Notes under the pieces: generated by a model
Told to the model about the DNA's origin: nothing
What the model saw: the letters and a program-made list of their open reading frames with translations, nothing else
Database searches by the model: none
Translations under genes and position numbers: made by a program
NCBI GenBank assembly: GCA_016932235.1
Contig: JAFGDF010000136.1
Coordinates: forward strand, 1 to 24,591
Origin: Deltaproteobacteria bacterium
Lineage (GTDB): Bacteria; Desulfobacterota; DSM-4660; Desulfatiglandales; HGW-15
Reading direction: 5' to 3'
Length of the DNA: 24,591 nt
In this document: piece after piece, positions 14,916-23,300 of the stretch
Layout: each line of letters starts with the position of its first letter
How positions within the stretch are numbered: the stretch's first letter is position 1

Positions 14916-15764
14916 TTATAATTGCTTAACAATCCAATGATTTGGATAATCTTTTTTTAATTTTTCTAATAAAATTTTTGCTTTATTTGGATCAGGTTCG
15001 AATTGGTATTCATATACCTTTGCCGGTATAAAGGTTGGATCAATTTTTCTTAGTTCATTTAAGACTTCTATTGAAGCTTCTCCGTTTTTTAACTGCATTA
15101 ATGTTTCTGCTTTATATAAAAGCAATATAGGATGTATTTTATTAAATCTTACAAAATAATTTTTCGTTAATAACTCTATATATTTTAGACATAAACTTGG
15201 CATTTCTTGTGAGTACGTTTGATAGAAAAGAAGTAAATATGCTAAATCTCTATTTTCTAAATTTACATCATCTTTAAATTTTAATAATTCATCGAATGAT
15301 TTATTTATCTTAGGATTCACCATTGGCCCGTCATCTGATTGGAAACTTTCATAAGTCAAATCCATAATGAATGATATGTTATCATTATTAGTCTTTTTTT
15401 TAGAATTATCAGATATTATCCAATATGGTAAAAAAATGTTTTCTGATTTTAAATCTAATATCCCATCGCCATCAGTATCAATTAGGCAGTATGCGTTTGG
15501 CGGTGAACCTTGTATGACTCCTAATAAATAGTTATTATTGGCATATACAAATACAGGAGATTTGCCATCTATATTTGGGCTATATGAATAATATGTAGTA
15601 TTTCCTTCCGCCCAATCTGAGATCATAAGACCTTTCATTTTATATTCGGGAGGATTTATTTTAATATAAATAGAAACATTGTCATTTTCTTTTAATAAAT
15701 CAAATGAATAAGCGTTTGCACTTAAAATTAATATTAATAGAATTAGATTAAAAAATTTTACCAT
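14916..15764 (-). CDS. Secreted hypothetical protein, AT-rich gene
   Basis: This is a 282-aa protein that I do not recognise. It has a signal peptide (cleavage likely near residue 19-20, AYS). The N-terminal half (about 21-150) is beta-rich and contains DTDGDGILD (96-104), a calcium-loop-like sequence. The C-terminal half (about 150-282) is helical and TPR-like, with AETLMQLKNGEASIEVLNEL and paired Ala/Leu helices. GGAGG lies 5-6 bp upstream of the ATG. The base composition is markedly more AT-rich than the neighbours, with Lys, Asn and Ile dominant and AAA/TTT codons, suggesting recent acquisition. A promoter motif and a strong leader hairpin lie upstream. Confidence 0.8.
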   Translation of the reverse strand: MVKFFNLILLILILSANAYSFDLLKENDNVSIYIKINPPEYKMKGLMISDWAEGNTTYYSYSPNIDGKSPVFVYANNNYLLGVIQGSPPNAYCLIDTDGDGILDLKSENIFLPYWIISDNSKKKTNNDNISFIMDLTYESFQSDDGPMVNPKINKSFDELLKFKDDVNLENRDLAYLLLFYQTYSQEMPSLCLKYIELLTKNYFVRFNKIHPILLLYKAETLMQLKNGEASIEVLNELRKIDPTFIPAKVYEYQFEPDPNKAKILLEKLKKDYPNHWIVKQL

Positions 15765-15793
15765 TTAATCCTCCAAATTTATCTTGAACATGA

Positions 15794-15829
15794 TATATTA
15801 TCCAGCAAACGGATAATATAGATTTTTTT
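15794..15829. terminator. Perfect hairpin with plus-strand T-run
   Basis: TATATTATCC (15794-15803) and GGATAATATA (15811-15820) form a perfect 10-bp stem around AGCAAAC. On the plus strand GATTTTTTT follows, which is the shape of an intrinsic terminator, but no plus-strand gene lies to its left. On the minus strand it falls in the leader of the gene starting at 15764, so it could be an operator or leader structure. Confidence 0.45.
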
Positions 15830-15841
15830 CAATATGGGATA

Positions 15842-15854
15842 TTTATATCAAAAT
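15842..15854 (-). promoter_or_regulatory. Candidate extended -10 promoter of AT-rich gene
   Basis: The minus strand reads ATTTTGATATAAA, i.e. TG-A-TATAAA, the same as upstream of the genes starting at 8384 and 16634. No good -35 is seen. The start would fall about 75 bp upstream of the ATG, leaving the 15794-15820 hairpin in the leader. Confidence 0.35.
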
Positions 15855-15911
15855 TATGGTGGAAAGATAAAGTTACTACTTGATTCCAATCCGATACTTT
15901 TACTCCTGATA

Positions 15912-16634
15912 CTATTCAATTATACCACCTGGGCCTATGACCTGATATTTCTTATCGCCTTTTTCATGAAAGGCAGTAATATGATATTGATCTTTCCCGG
16001 CAGAAATTATTTGAAGTATCACACCCTTATCGATATATAAACCGTATTGAGATCCCAATAAATTATCAAGGGAATCAGCGTATGTTTTATTATCAATCCA
16101 ATATGCCTCCTGAGCCACGGCAGCGTCCATTAAATTTCTCTGGGTCACAGTGTTATATGCGTCTATATCTTCCTTTGCCCCGGCCTTTTCCAGCATCTGT
16201 ACAATATCTGTGTATTCCTTCTCCCTGGCTTTCATCAGGGCATATGCGCCATTGGTTTCATTTACAATAGCACCCTTTTCTATAAGGAGCCTGACTATAT
16301 CTGCATGACCATGCTTTGATGCCCAATAAAGGGCCGTAAAACCGTCTGCACCCTTTGCCCAACCATCGGTAGCCTTTGCATTTACATCAGCACCCATTTC
16401 AATAAGCAGCTTGGCAACTTCCAGATGACCTGAGGCAGATGCGCACATTAAAGGAGTTTTGCCATAGTTTTTTGCGTTGATATCCGCGCCATCTATCAGG
16501 GCAGTGTAAACTCCAGCGAGGTTGCCATACATTGCGGCATGAATCAATTTGGCATTTAATTTTGATCCTGCCGCCATGGCAGTGCCTCCAAACATCAACG
16601 AAACACATACAATAAAGAGTAATATCCGTTTCAT
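15912..16634 (-). CDS. Exported ankyrin-repeat protein with pilin-like C-terminal domain
   Basis: This is a 240-aa protein with a clear signal peptide (cleavage near AMA-AG, residue 21-22). Residues about 28-155 form three to four ankyrin repeats, such as GKTPLMCASASGHLEVAKLL and GFTALYWASKHGHADIVRLL, each followed by GADVNAK-like turns. Residues about 160-240 differ: NLMDAAVAQEAYWIDNKTYADSL, then GVILQIISAG, YHITAFH and GPGG. These resemble the globular part of type IV pilin/pseudopilin-like proteins, without their N-terminal methylation helix. The role is probably protein-protein interaction in the periplasm. It is monocistronic with its own promoter, next to an AT-rich secreted gene. Confidence 0.85.
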   Translation of the reverse strand: MKRILLFIVCVSLMFGGTAMAAGSKLNAKLIHAAMYGNLAGVYTALIDGADINAKNYGKTPLMCASASGHLEVAKLLIEMGADVNAKATDGWAKGADGFTALYWASKHGHADIVRLLIEKGAIVNETNGAYALMKAREKEYTDIVQMLEKAGAKEDIDAYNTVTQRNLMDAAVAQEAYWIDNKTYADSLDNLLGSQYGLYIDKGVILQIISAGKDQYHITAFHEKGDKKYQVIGPGGIIE

Positions 16635-16942
16635 GGGACACTCCGTTTTTCATTTAGATTTACTGAACAAAAACCAAACAATACTAATCAGCTTCTTTGT
16701 GTATGAGAAATCTATATCAAAATAATAAGAGGATTACAAACTTGCTTTTGGTTCTGCAGTATATAATTTCGGCAAGGTTTAACATTCACAGAATGAATAT
16801 TCAATCCATCTTTTATACTGGTTGATTTGTGTGGATTTTATAAGATTTTATTTTTTACTTGACAAGAAGTCATAGTATTGTCCCTTATTAATTACATAAA
16901 ACCTTTCTCACATCATTAACCTAAAAAAGGGGATCTGATATC
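16635..16942. other. Divergent intergenic region
   Basis: This separates the ankyrin gene (-) from the GH3 gene (+). The ankyrin promoter is at 16711-16739. On the plus strand a perfect TTGACA lies at 16859-16864, but no -10 at normal spacing is convincing. A short CATTC-ACA-GAATG dyad lies near 16785-16797. Nothing coding is seen. Confidence 0.5.
16711..16739 (-). promoter_or_regulatory. Candidate promoter of ankyrin gene
   Basis: On the minus strand TTGTAA (16739-16734), 17 bp, then TATAGA (16716-16711) preceded by TGA, an extended -10. It lies about 75 bp upstream of the start codon. It is the best formed of the three related promoters in the window. Confidence 0.5.
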
Positions 16943-19264
16943 ATGTCAATTGTACTTTTTTGCCTTATTGCGGCAGCGGGTGTTGTTCCTCCTGCAGACG
17001 CAATTCTTTACAGGGACTCGAACATGCCGGTGGAACAGAGGGTCGCGGACCTTCTTTCCCGCATGACCCTTGAGGAAAAGGTCGCCCAGCTGACCAGCAC
17101 CATGGAGTTTGCGGGATTCGGTTCCGGGGAGCAGAAATCCTTTGTTGACAAAGAAGGGAAATTTCTTCCGGAACGCGCTGCCGAGATGTTCGGACACGGC
17201 ATAGGCCAGATATCCAGACCCGGCGGTATGCGGGGACCGAGGGAGACGGCAGAATTCACAAATACCGTCCAGAAGTGGATGATAGAAAATACACGCCTTG
17301 GTATCCCTGTAATGTTCCATGAGGAGGCACTGCACGGCCTTGCTACCCGCGGCGCGACATCATTTCCCCAGGCCATAGCCCTTGCCTCGACATGGGACTG
17401 TGATCTTGTTCATGAAGTCTTCACCGCGGCGGCGATTGAAACCCGTTCCAGAGGGGTGCAGCAGGTCCTTTCCCCCGTGCTTGATCTTGCTCGTGATCCC
17501 AGGTGGGGTAGAACGGAAGAGACATATGGCGAGGATCCCTATCTCGCGGCAAGAATGGGCGTGGCCGCCGTCACGGGATTCCAGGGCAATGCCCCGCCTG
17601 TTGATAAAGAACACGTTATTGCCACAGGGAAGCATTTCGCGGTTCACGGCCAGCCCGAGAACGGCACCAATGTGGGGCCGGCTAACTATTCAGAGAGGAT
17701 TATCAGGGAGCAGTTCCTGGTGCCCTTTGAGGCCGCTGTAAAGAAGGCAAAACTCCAGAGCATGATGGCCTCATATAATGAGATCGACGGCATACCCTCC
17801 CATGCGAACATGGCCCTGCTGGAGGGCATCCTCCGCCGCGAGTGGGGATTTGCCGGTCATATTGTCTCGGACTATTTTGGCATAAGAGAGCTTAAGGAAA
17901 AGCATTCTGTCGCTGGTTCCTATGAGGAAGCCGCCAGGCAGGCGCTCGAGGCGGGTGTGGACCTGGAACTCCCCTACGCTGAGGTGTATCCCCTTCTGCT
18001 TGAGCAGGTCAAGCAGGGCAGGATATCGGAAGCAGCCCTGGATGCCTCTGTTGCCAGGGTATTGAGGTCAAAATTTATCACAGGCCTGTTTGATGATCCA
18101 TATGCTGATCCGGATCTTGCCGAAAAGGTGTCCAATCGCCAGGGGCACAGGGATCTTGCTCTCAGGGCGGCAAGAGAGGCCATTATACTGCTCAAGAACG
18201 AAGGCGGTCTGCTTCCTCTTGACAAGGACAAATTCAGGAAGATCGCTGTTATAGGCCCAAACGCGGAGGAGGTTCATCTCGGCAACTACAGCGGCTTTCC
18301 CGAAAGGGGAGTAAGCATACTCCAGGGCGTAAAGGAAAAGGTAGGCGCTGAGCACGTCCTGTTCGCTGAAGGCTGCAGGATTACGGAAAACAAACCAGCG
18401 CCATTCAGCAACGAGGAGATCAGGTTCGGTGACCCGGAACTGAACGCTAAACGCATCAGGGAGGCTGTCAGTATTGCTGAAAAGGCTGATGTCATAATCC
18501 TGGCCCTTGGCGGCAATGAACTGACATCGAGGGAGTCATGGACAGGCCACCTGGGAGACAGGGACAGCCTGGACCTTCCCGGCAGCCAGGATGACCTTGT
18601 CAGGTCAATAATGGGGCTTGGCAAACCTGTTGTGGTTTTCCTTCAGCATGGCCGTCCCAACGCCATTAACTATATATCGGAGAGTGTCCCCGCGATCCTG
18701 GAAGGATGGTATCTGGGGCAGGAGGCTGGAACTGCCGTGGCTGATGTCCTGTTCGGTGATTATAATCCGGGAGGAAAGCTGCCTGTATCCGTCCCCCGGA
18801 CAACAGGCCAGCTGCCTGTCTTTTACAACCATAAACCCACCGCGAGGCGCGGATATATCGGATCAGCCACGGATCCCATTTACCCCTTCGGATGGGGGCT
18901 GAGCTATACAACATTTAAGTATGCCAATCCCTCTGTTACGCCGGACAATATCGGGACAGGGGGCAAAACAACCGTCTCTGTTGATGTGACCAACACCGGT
19001 AATGTAACAGGTGACGAGGTCGTGCAGCTTTACATAAGGGACGAGGTAAGTTCCGTAACCCGGCCTGTCAAGGAACTCAAGGGCTTCAAACGAATCACCC
19101 TTGAACCGGGTGAGACGCGTACCGTGAATTTTAGCCTGGGTCCTGAAGGGCTTTCCTTCCTTGATCGGGATATGCACAGGGTCGTGGAACCCGGCGCCTT
19201 CAGGATTATGGTCGGCGGCAATTCCGTGGATTTGATCGAAACAGTGTTAAATGTCACGGAATAG
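16943..19264 (+). CDS. Secreted GH3 glycosidase (beta-glucosidase/beta-xylosidase type)
   Basis: This is a 773-aa protein with full GH3 architecture: a short signal peptide (about residues 1-20, unusually lacking a basic start), the N-terminal TIM-barrel, the C-terminal sandwich and an FnIII-like domain (about 655-773). The nucleophile is Asp310 in IVSDYFGI. KHF and the GRTEETYGEDPYL substrate-site block are present, and Glu531 in SRESW is the acid/base candidate. The start is the only ATG after an in-frame stop at 16922-16924, with AAAAAGGGGAT upstream. It probably releases glucose or xylose from plant-type oligosaccharides in the periplasm. It converges on an NTF2-like gene with only 3 bp between stops and complements the GH3-esterase fusion nearby. 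Confidence 0.93.
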   Translation: MSIVLFCLIAAAGVVPPADAILYRDSNMPVEQRVADLLSRMTLEEKVAQLTSTMEFAGFGSGEQKSFVDKEGKFLPERAAEMFGHGIGQISRPGGMRGPRETAEFTNTVQKWMIENTRLGIPVMFHEEALHGLATRGATSFPQAIALASTWDCDLVHEVFTAAAIETRSRGVQQVLSPVLDLARDPRWGRTEETYGEDPYLAARMGVAAVTGFQGNAPPVDKEHVIATGKHFAVHGQPENGTNVGPANYSERIIREQFLVPFEAAVKKAKLQSMMASYNEIDGIPSHANMALLEGILRREWGFAGHIVSDYFGIRELKEKHSVAGSYEEAARQALEAGVDLELPYAEVYPLLLEQVKQGRISEAALDASVARVLRSKFITGLFDDPYADPDLAEKVSNRQGHRDLALRAAREAIILLKNEGGLLPLDKDKFRKIAVIGPNAEEVHLGNYSGFPERGVSILQGVKEKVGAEHVLFAEGCRITENKPAPFSNEEIRFGDPELNAKRIREAVSIAEKADVIILALGGNELTSRESWTGHLGDRDSLDLPGSQDDLVRSIMGLGKPVVVFLQHGRPNAINYISESVPAILEGWYLGQEAGTAVADVLFGDYNPGGKLPVSVPRTTGQLPVFYNHKPTARRGYIGSATDPIYPFGWGLSYTTFKYANPSVTPDNIGTGGKTTVSVDVTNTGNVTGDEVVQLYIRDEVSSVTRPVKELKGFKRITLEPGETRTVNFSLGPEGLSFLDRDMHRVVEPGAFRIMVGGNSVDLIETVLNVTE

Positions 19265-19267
19265 GCA

Positions 19268-20278
19268 TTACTCCCATCCGGTCTTGGTCCCATAGGGCAG
19301 CACCAGGCCGGTTGCCTCAATATCGTATATCTTTCCCTTTTTTATCTTAAAAAAGTGGATGGCAGGCATATTGAAGGTCCCCTGGTACGCCGGCACGCTG
19401 TCCACCCCGGGTATTCCGTAGAGCTTCATGGTCTTGAGCTTGCTGTCATGACAGAGATTGGAAAATCCCACTGCCAGGCCCTTCTGCTCATCTATTACCA
19501 GAAGACGCCGGTTTCTGATCTCGGATATGTAACCCCATACGCCGGCAGTGATCTGGCCTTCGCATGTATTTGGCACAAGCGAGAGGGCCTTTGCCAGCTT
19601 CATCATTTCCGGGTCTATAGTCTCCGGTGGGGCAAAATCCCTTGGCGCCTCCTTTGGTTCAGGAAAATCTTCCTTCTTACCTCCTACAGATATTCCCCCA
19701 TTCTCACGTCGCTGGCATTCCTGGGCGAATGGCGCAAGTTTTCCGTCTTCACCTGTGAGGGCATCATAGTAGGAAAGCCCAATATCGAGCATCTGATCCC
19801 GGGGTGTTTTATCTTCCGGGGCTATATCCTCCACAAGTCCGGGACGGGGTTTTTGCAGATTCTGTATATTGATTTCATTCCTTTTAACCACATGATGCTC
19901 GGCTTCCGAGATTTTGCCCCGGCGCAGCGCAAGACGCACCCCAAGCAGAATATCCTGATTCCTGTTCTCCTTCATCATGACAAGGGCGACCACCTGCTGG
20001 TTTACGGGATCTGCCGCGTATATCTGGAATTCTGAAGGGCCACCGGAGGCAGTTTCCCAAAGGCCGTATCCAACAGGAATCTCAGCGGTGTTCTGGGTAT
20101 ACTTTACATATCTGTCAAATGGTACTGCCGACGGATCATGGGCGACCAGGGCTGCCAGGTAGTCTTTCATGAGATCTACCAGGCATTGCCGGTCGCAGGT
20201 TTGAGCTGCCTGCAGAAATGAAGGAACAACTAATAAAGTCACGAATACCAGTAATAAACACGATTGTTTCATTTTCAT
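19268..20278 (-). CDS. Secreted NTF2-like (DUF8021-type) protein
   Basis: This is a 336-aa protein with a signal peptide (cleavage near LQAA, residue 23-25). It then reads CDRQCLVDLMKDYLAALVAHDPSAVP, an opening typical of SnoaL/NTF2-like proteins of the DUF8021 kind. A second similar unit may follow after a Pro-rich linker (about 195-225), ending with FNMPAIHFFKIKKGKIYDIEATG, the closing strand motif of the fold. The function is unknown; such proteins often bind or turn over small molecules. The start follows GGAGGGAG. It lies 30 bp after the esterase-GH3 fusion gene, so it belongs to the same operon and probably acts on the same substrate or products. That last point is inference. Confidence 0.75.
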   Translation of the reverse strand: MKMKQSCLLLVFVTLLVVPSFLQAAQTCDRQCLVDLMKDYLAALVAHDPSAVPFDRYVKYTQNTAEIPVGYGLWETASGGPSEFQIYAADPVNQQVVALVMMKENRNQDILLGVRLALRRGKISEAEHHVVKRNEINIQNLQKPRPGLVEDIAPEDKTPRDQMLDIGLSYYDALTGEDGKLAPFAQECQRRENGGISVGGKKEDFPEPKEAPRDFAPPETIDPEMMKLAKALSLVPNTCEGQITAGVWGYISEIRNRRLLVIDEQKGLAVGFSNLCHDSKLKTMKLYGIPGVDSVPAYQGTFNMPAIHFFKIKKGKIYDIEATGLVLPYGTKTGWE

Positions 20279-20308
20279 TCTGACTCCCTCCTCTTAAAAT
20301 GGTTTGTA

Positions 20309-23300
20309 TTAACGGACTTCGATTGCGCTGTTAAGACGGATATCATCCGAAGCAGCGCCGACCATCAGCCGGATGTTTCCCTTTTCCAGCACAAATGCAT
20401 TCTTTGCCGTATCCCAGTAGGCGAGATCTTCAGCCTTCAGCGGTATAGGAACCGCGACACCCCGACCCGAAGGGATGTGAATACGCCGGAAGCTTTTTAG
20501 CTCCTTGGCCGGTCGTTCTACCTTCGAATCCGGATAGCTCACGTAGAGCTGCACCACCTCATCGCCGTCCATAGAACCGGTGTTCCTGACATTCACGGTT
20601 ACGTACACCGTTTCGCCGGTCTTTAATATCGCGCGATCTGTGCTAAGGTCGCTGTATTCAAAATTTGTATAACTAAGCCCATGTCCGAACGCGAACAAAG
20701 GGCTGTTCCGGTCATACATATACGTGCGACCGTTACGGATATTGTAATCCAGGATCGGCGGGAGCCGATCAATGGATGAGGGCCATGTCTGCACCAGCCG
20801 GCCGGCGGGATTCTCTCTTCCAAAAAGAACATCAACGACACCGCCGCCCAGTTCCTGGCTGGATTGCGTCACATGTAAAATGGCCGGTACATTGTCCTTC
20901 GACCAGGAGATATCGTAAGGAAAACTCGAAACCAGCACCAGGACGGTATTGGGATTAACCGCTTTCACCAGGCGCACCAGGTCTTCCTGCTCGAGAGAAA
21001 TCGCCTGGCGATCCACTTCTTCCCGGCCGTCACTGGCCACATAATTCTCTCCCCATCCCAGGCCGTGGCTCAAAGGGTGATTCCCGATGCAGACGACAGC
21101 CACATCGGATTCGCGCGCTGCTTCAACGGCCGCGTCGGCTTTGTTGTCAGCGGCATAATTAATCCGGACATCGCTTCCGACCCAATTTCTTATCCCATCC
21201 AGGATTGATACCTTATAGGGCGGTGTCCCGGCATACCAGTCTGAAACTACCAGGTCGGCGCTCGGGCCTATCACGGCGATCGATTTCAGGTCTTCCTTTT
21301 TGAGCGGAAGCAATCCGGTATTTTTCATAAGGACTATGGACCAGACCGTTGCTTTTCGGGCCAGCAATGCTGCTTCCTGCTTCAACCACGGTTTTCCCAT
21401 ATCGTCAATCCCGATTCCGGCATATGGATTATCCGGACCGCTGTCCATCAGCCCCAGTTTGAGCATGACCCGCAGCGTACCGCGGACAGCCCCATCAATA
21501 TCCTTTTCATTAATCAATCCGTTATTCAGGGCCTCCTGCACATAGGGCTTGTACTGGTCCAGAAACATCGTTATGCCTGAATGTATACAAGCCGCGGCCG
21601 CTTCGGCATAGTTATTGAAGTATTTATGGGAATCCACCAGGCGTTTGAAGGCCCCGCCGTCGGTGCATATGATCCCGTTCTGTCCCCATTCTTTCACCGT
21701 AACGTTCTTTAATACGGGGTGTACAGTACAGGGTATGCCGTTGTATTTATTATAGGCGGCCATATAGGCGCGGGATCCGCCTTCCACGACCCCCTTGTAG
21801 AACGTGTAGGCGTAGTACTCCCGGAACAGGCGATCATCAAAATCCGAGGAATCGACAAACCGGTTGTTCTCATTGCTGTTCGCGAGGAAATGCTTCATAA
21901 GCGAGGCTGTCTTCCAGTACCGGGGATGGTTCCCCTGCAGCCCTTTGACATACGCTACTGTCATGGCTGCCGCGAGAAAAGGGTCTTCCCCATAGCACTC
22001 CTCCGTCCTTCCCCAGCGAATATCCCTTCCCAGGTCCGCGTTTGGCGCCAGAACGATAAGCCCTCCGGTCCCGAACTCGGAATTCTGCGCCAGATAGCGT
22101 GCTTCATATGCCTCCCAGTCCGCGATTCGTTCAAGAAATTCCGGATCCCACATCTGGGCCAGCCCGATGGCCTGGGGGAACGTGGTCGTTGGCGCTTCTC
22201 CTTTCCCTTTGACGGCCCAGTTGGCCGGGCCGCTCCACGCCAGCCCATGCAGCCCCTCCACAATCCGGGTACCGCGTACTCCGAGCCGGGGAACGCCGGG
22301 AAGCATGGGAGAAAGATTGTCAATCTTTTCCTCAAGGGTCATCAAAGATATAAGATTGTCCAGGCGCACGTCATCCGGAAGGCCGGGATCCTGAAAAAGG
22401 TAGGTTTCCGCATATACAGCATCTGTTCTAAAGGGTGAGGCCGGCAGGCCTTCTTTGCTGTACAGATTCGCGCCTTCGGGATTATCGGCCCACCCATAGC
22501 GTACGGCTATTGGGCTTTCTATATCATCATTCCATACAACGACCTTATCGCCTTCTATCCTTGCCCTTGCCCAGACAAATTTTTTATCAGCCCCTGCAAT
22601 GGCAAAGTGTTTCAGGTCATCTCCTCCTCTGGCAATCAATCCGCCGCCAATGTGTGTAAAGGTAAGAATGATCCTGTTTCCCTCGATCTGCATGGATCTG
22701 TAAATCGGGCCCGAATAGACAATCTCTTTATCACCGTAAGCCAGCTTTCGGGCGGCGAGCGCGAGGCGTTTAGCCACGTCTTCCTTATTCAGCGGATGAA
22801 TATCGTTCCATTCACCTATATCAACGGTAACGGCCATCGCGGTATTGGGTACGGAAAGTGTCTTAAGTTGCGCCTCTCTAAGCTCAGCCCAGTCGCTCTC
22901 TGAAGGATTTTCTTCGGCCTCCATAAAATTGGCCAGCTGCACATACAGGAAGGGAAAATCTTCCTGATTCCATTTGGCCCTCCAGTCGCCTATTAACGCG
23001 GGGAACAGTCTCTGATATTCCTGAGCTTTGGCCGTGTTCGATTCCCCCTGGTACCAGATAACCCCTTTGATCCTATAGTTCAGGAGCGGCGCGATCATCG
23101 CGTTATATAATCCCAGCGGCTGCCACTGGATAAACGTTTGGCCGGGCAAAGGTTCCATTACAGCGCCCAGCTTATACTGCCACGGGCCTTTTAATGCGAT
23201 TGTCTGATCCATGGTTGACAGTTCATATGGTTTATCCGGGACAAAACCTCCCCTGCCTGAATTATTAATGACCCTGATTACTATAATATTCCGGCCTGCT

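Noticed and set aside
14871..14921. Plus-strand 16-codon ORF (MTAYRSINFGGVEFCL) with an excellent AGGAGG ribosome binding site
   Set aside because: It is too short, has no promoter or homology I can see, and its binding site is simply the complement of the CCTCCT leader of the minus-strand transporter gene. It could be real but is unsupported.
16859..16890. Promoter for the plus-strand GH3 gene at TTGACA
   Set aside because: The -35 is perfect, but no -10 with 16-18 bp spacing is convincing; the nearest AT-rich hexamers are 19-20 bp away.
19355..20035. 226-aa plus-strand ORF
   Set aside because: It lies wholly inside the NTF2-like gene on the other strand, which has a signal peptide, ribosome binding site and recognisable fold. 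The plus-strand frame has none.
21719..22438. 239-aa plus-strand ORF within the GH3 half of the fusion gene
   Set aside because: It is a mirror frame of a clearly conserved GH3 catalytic region; it has no independent start signals.
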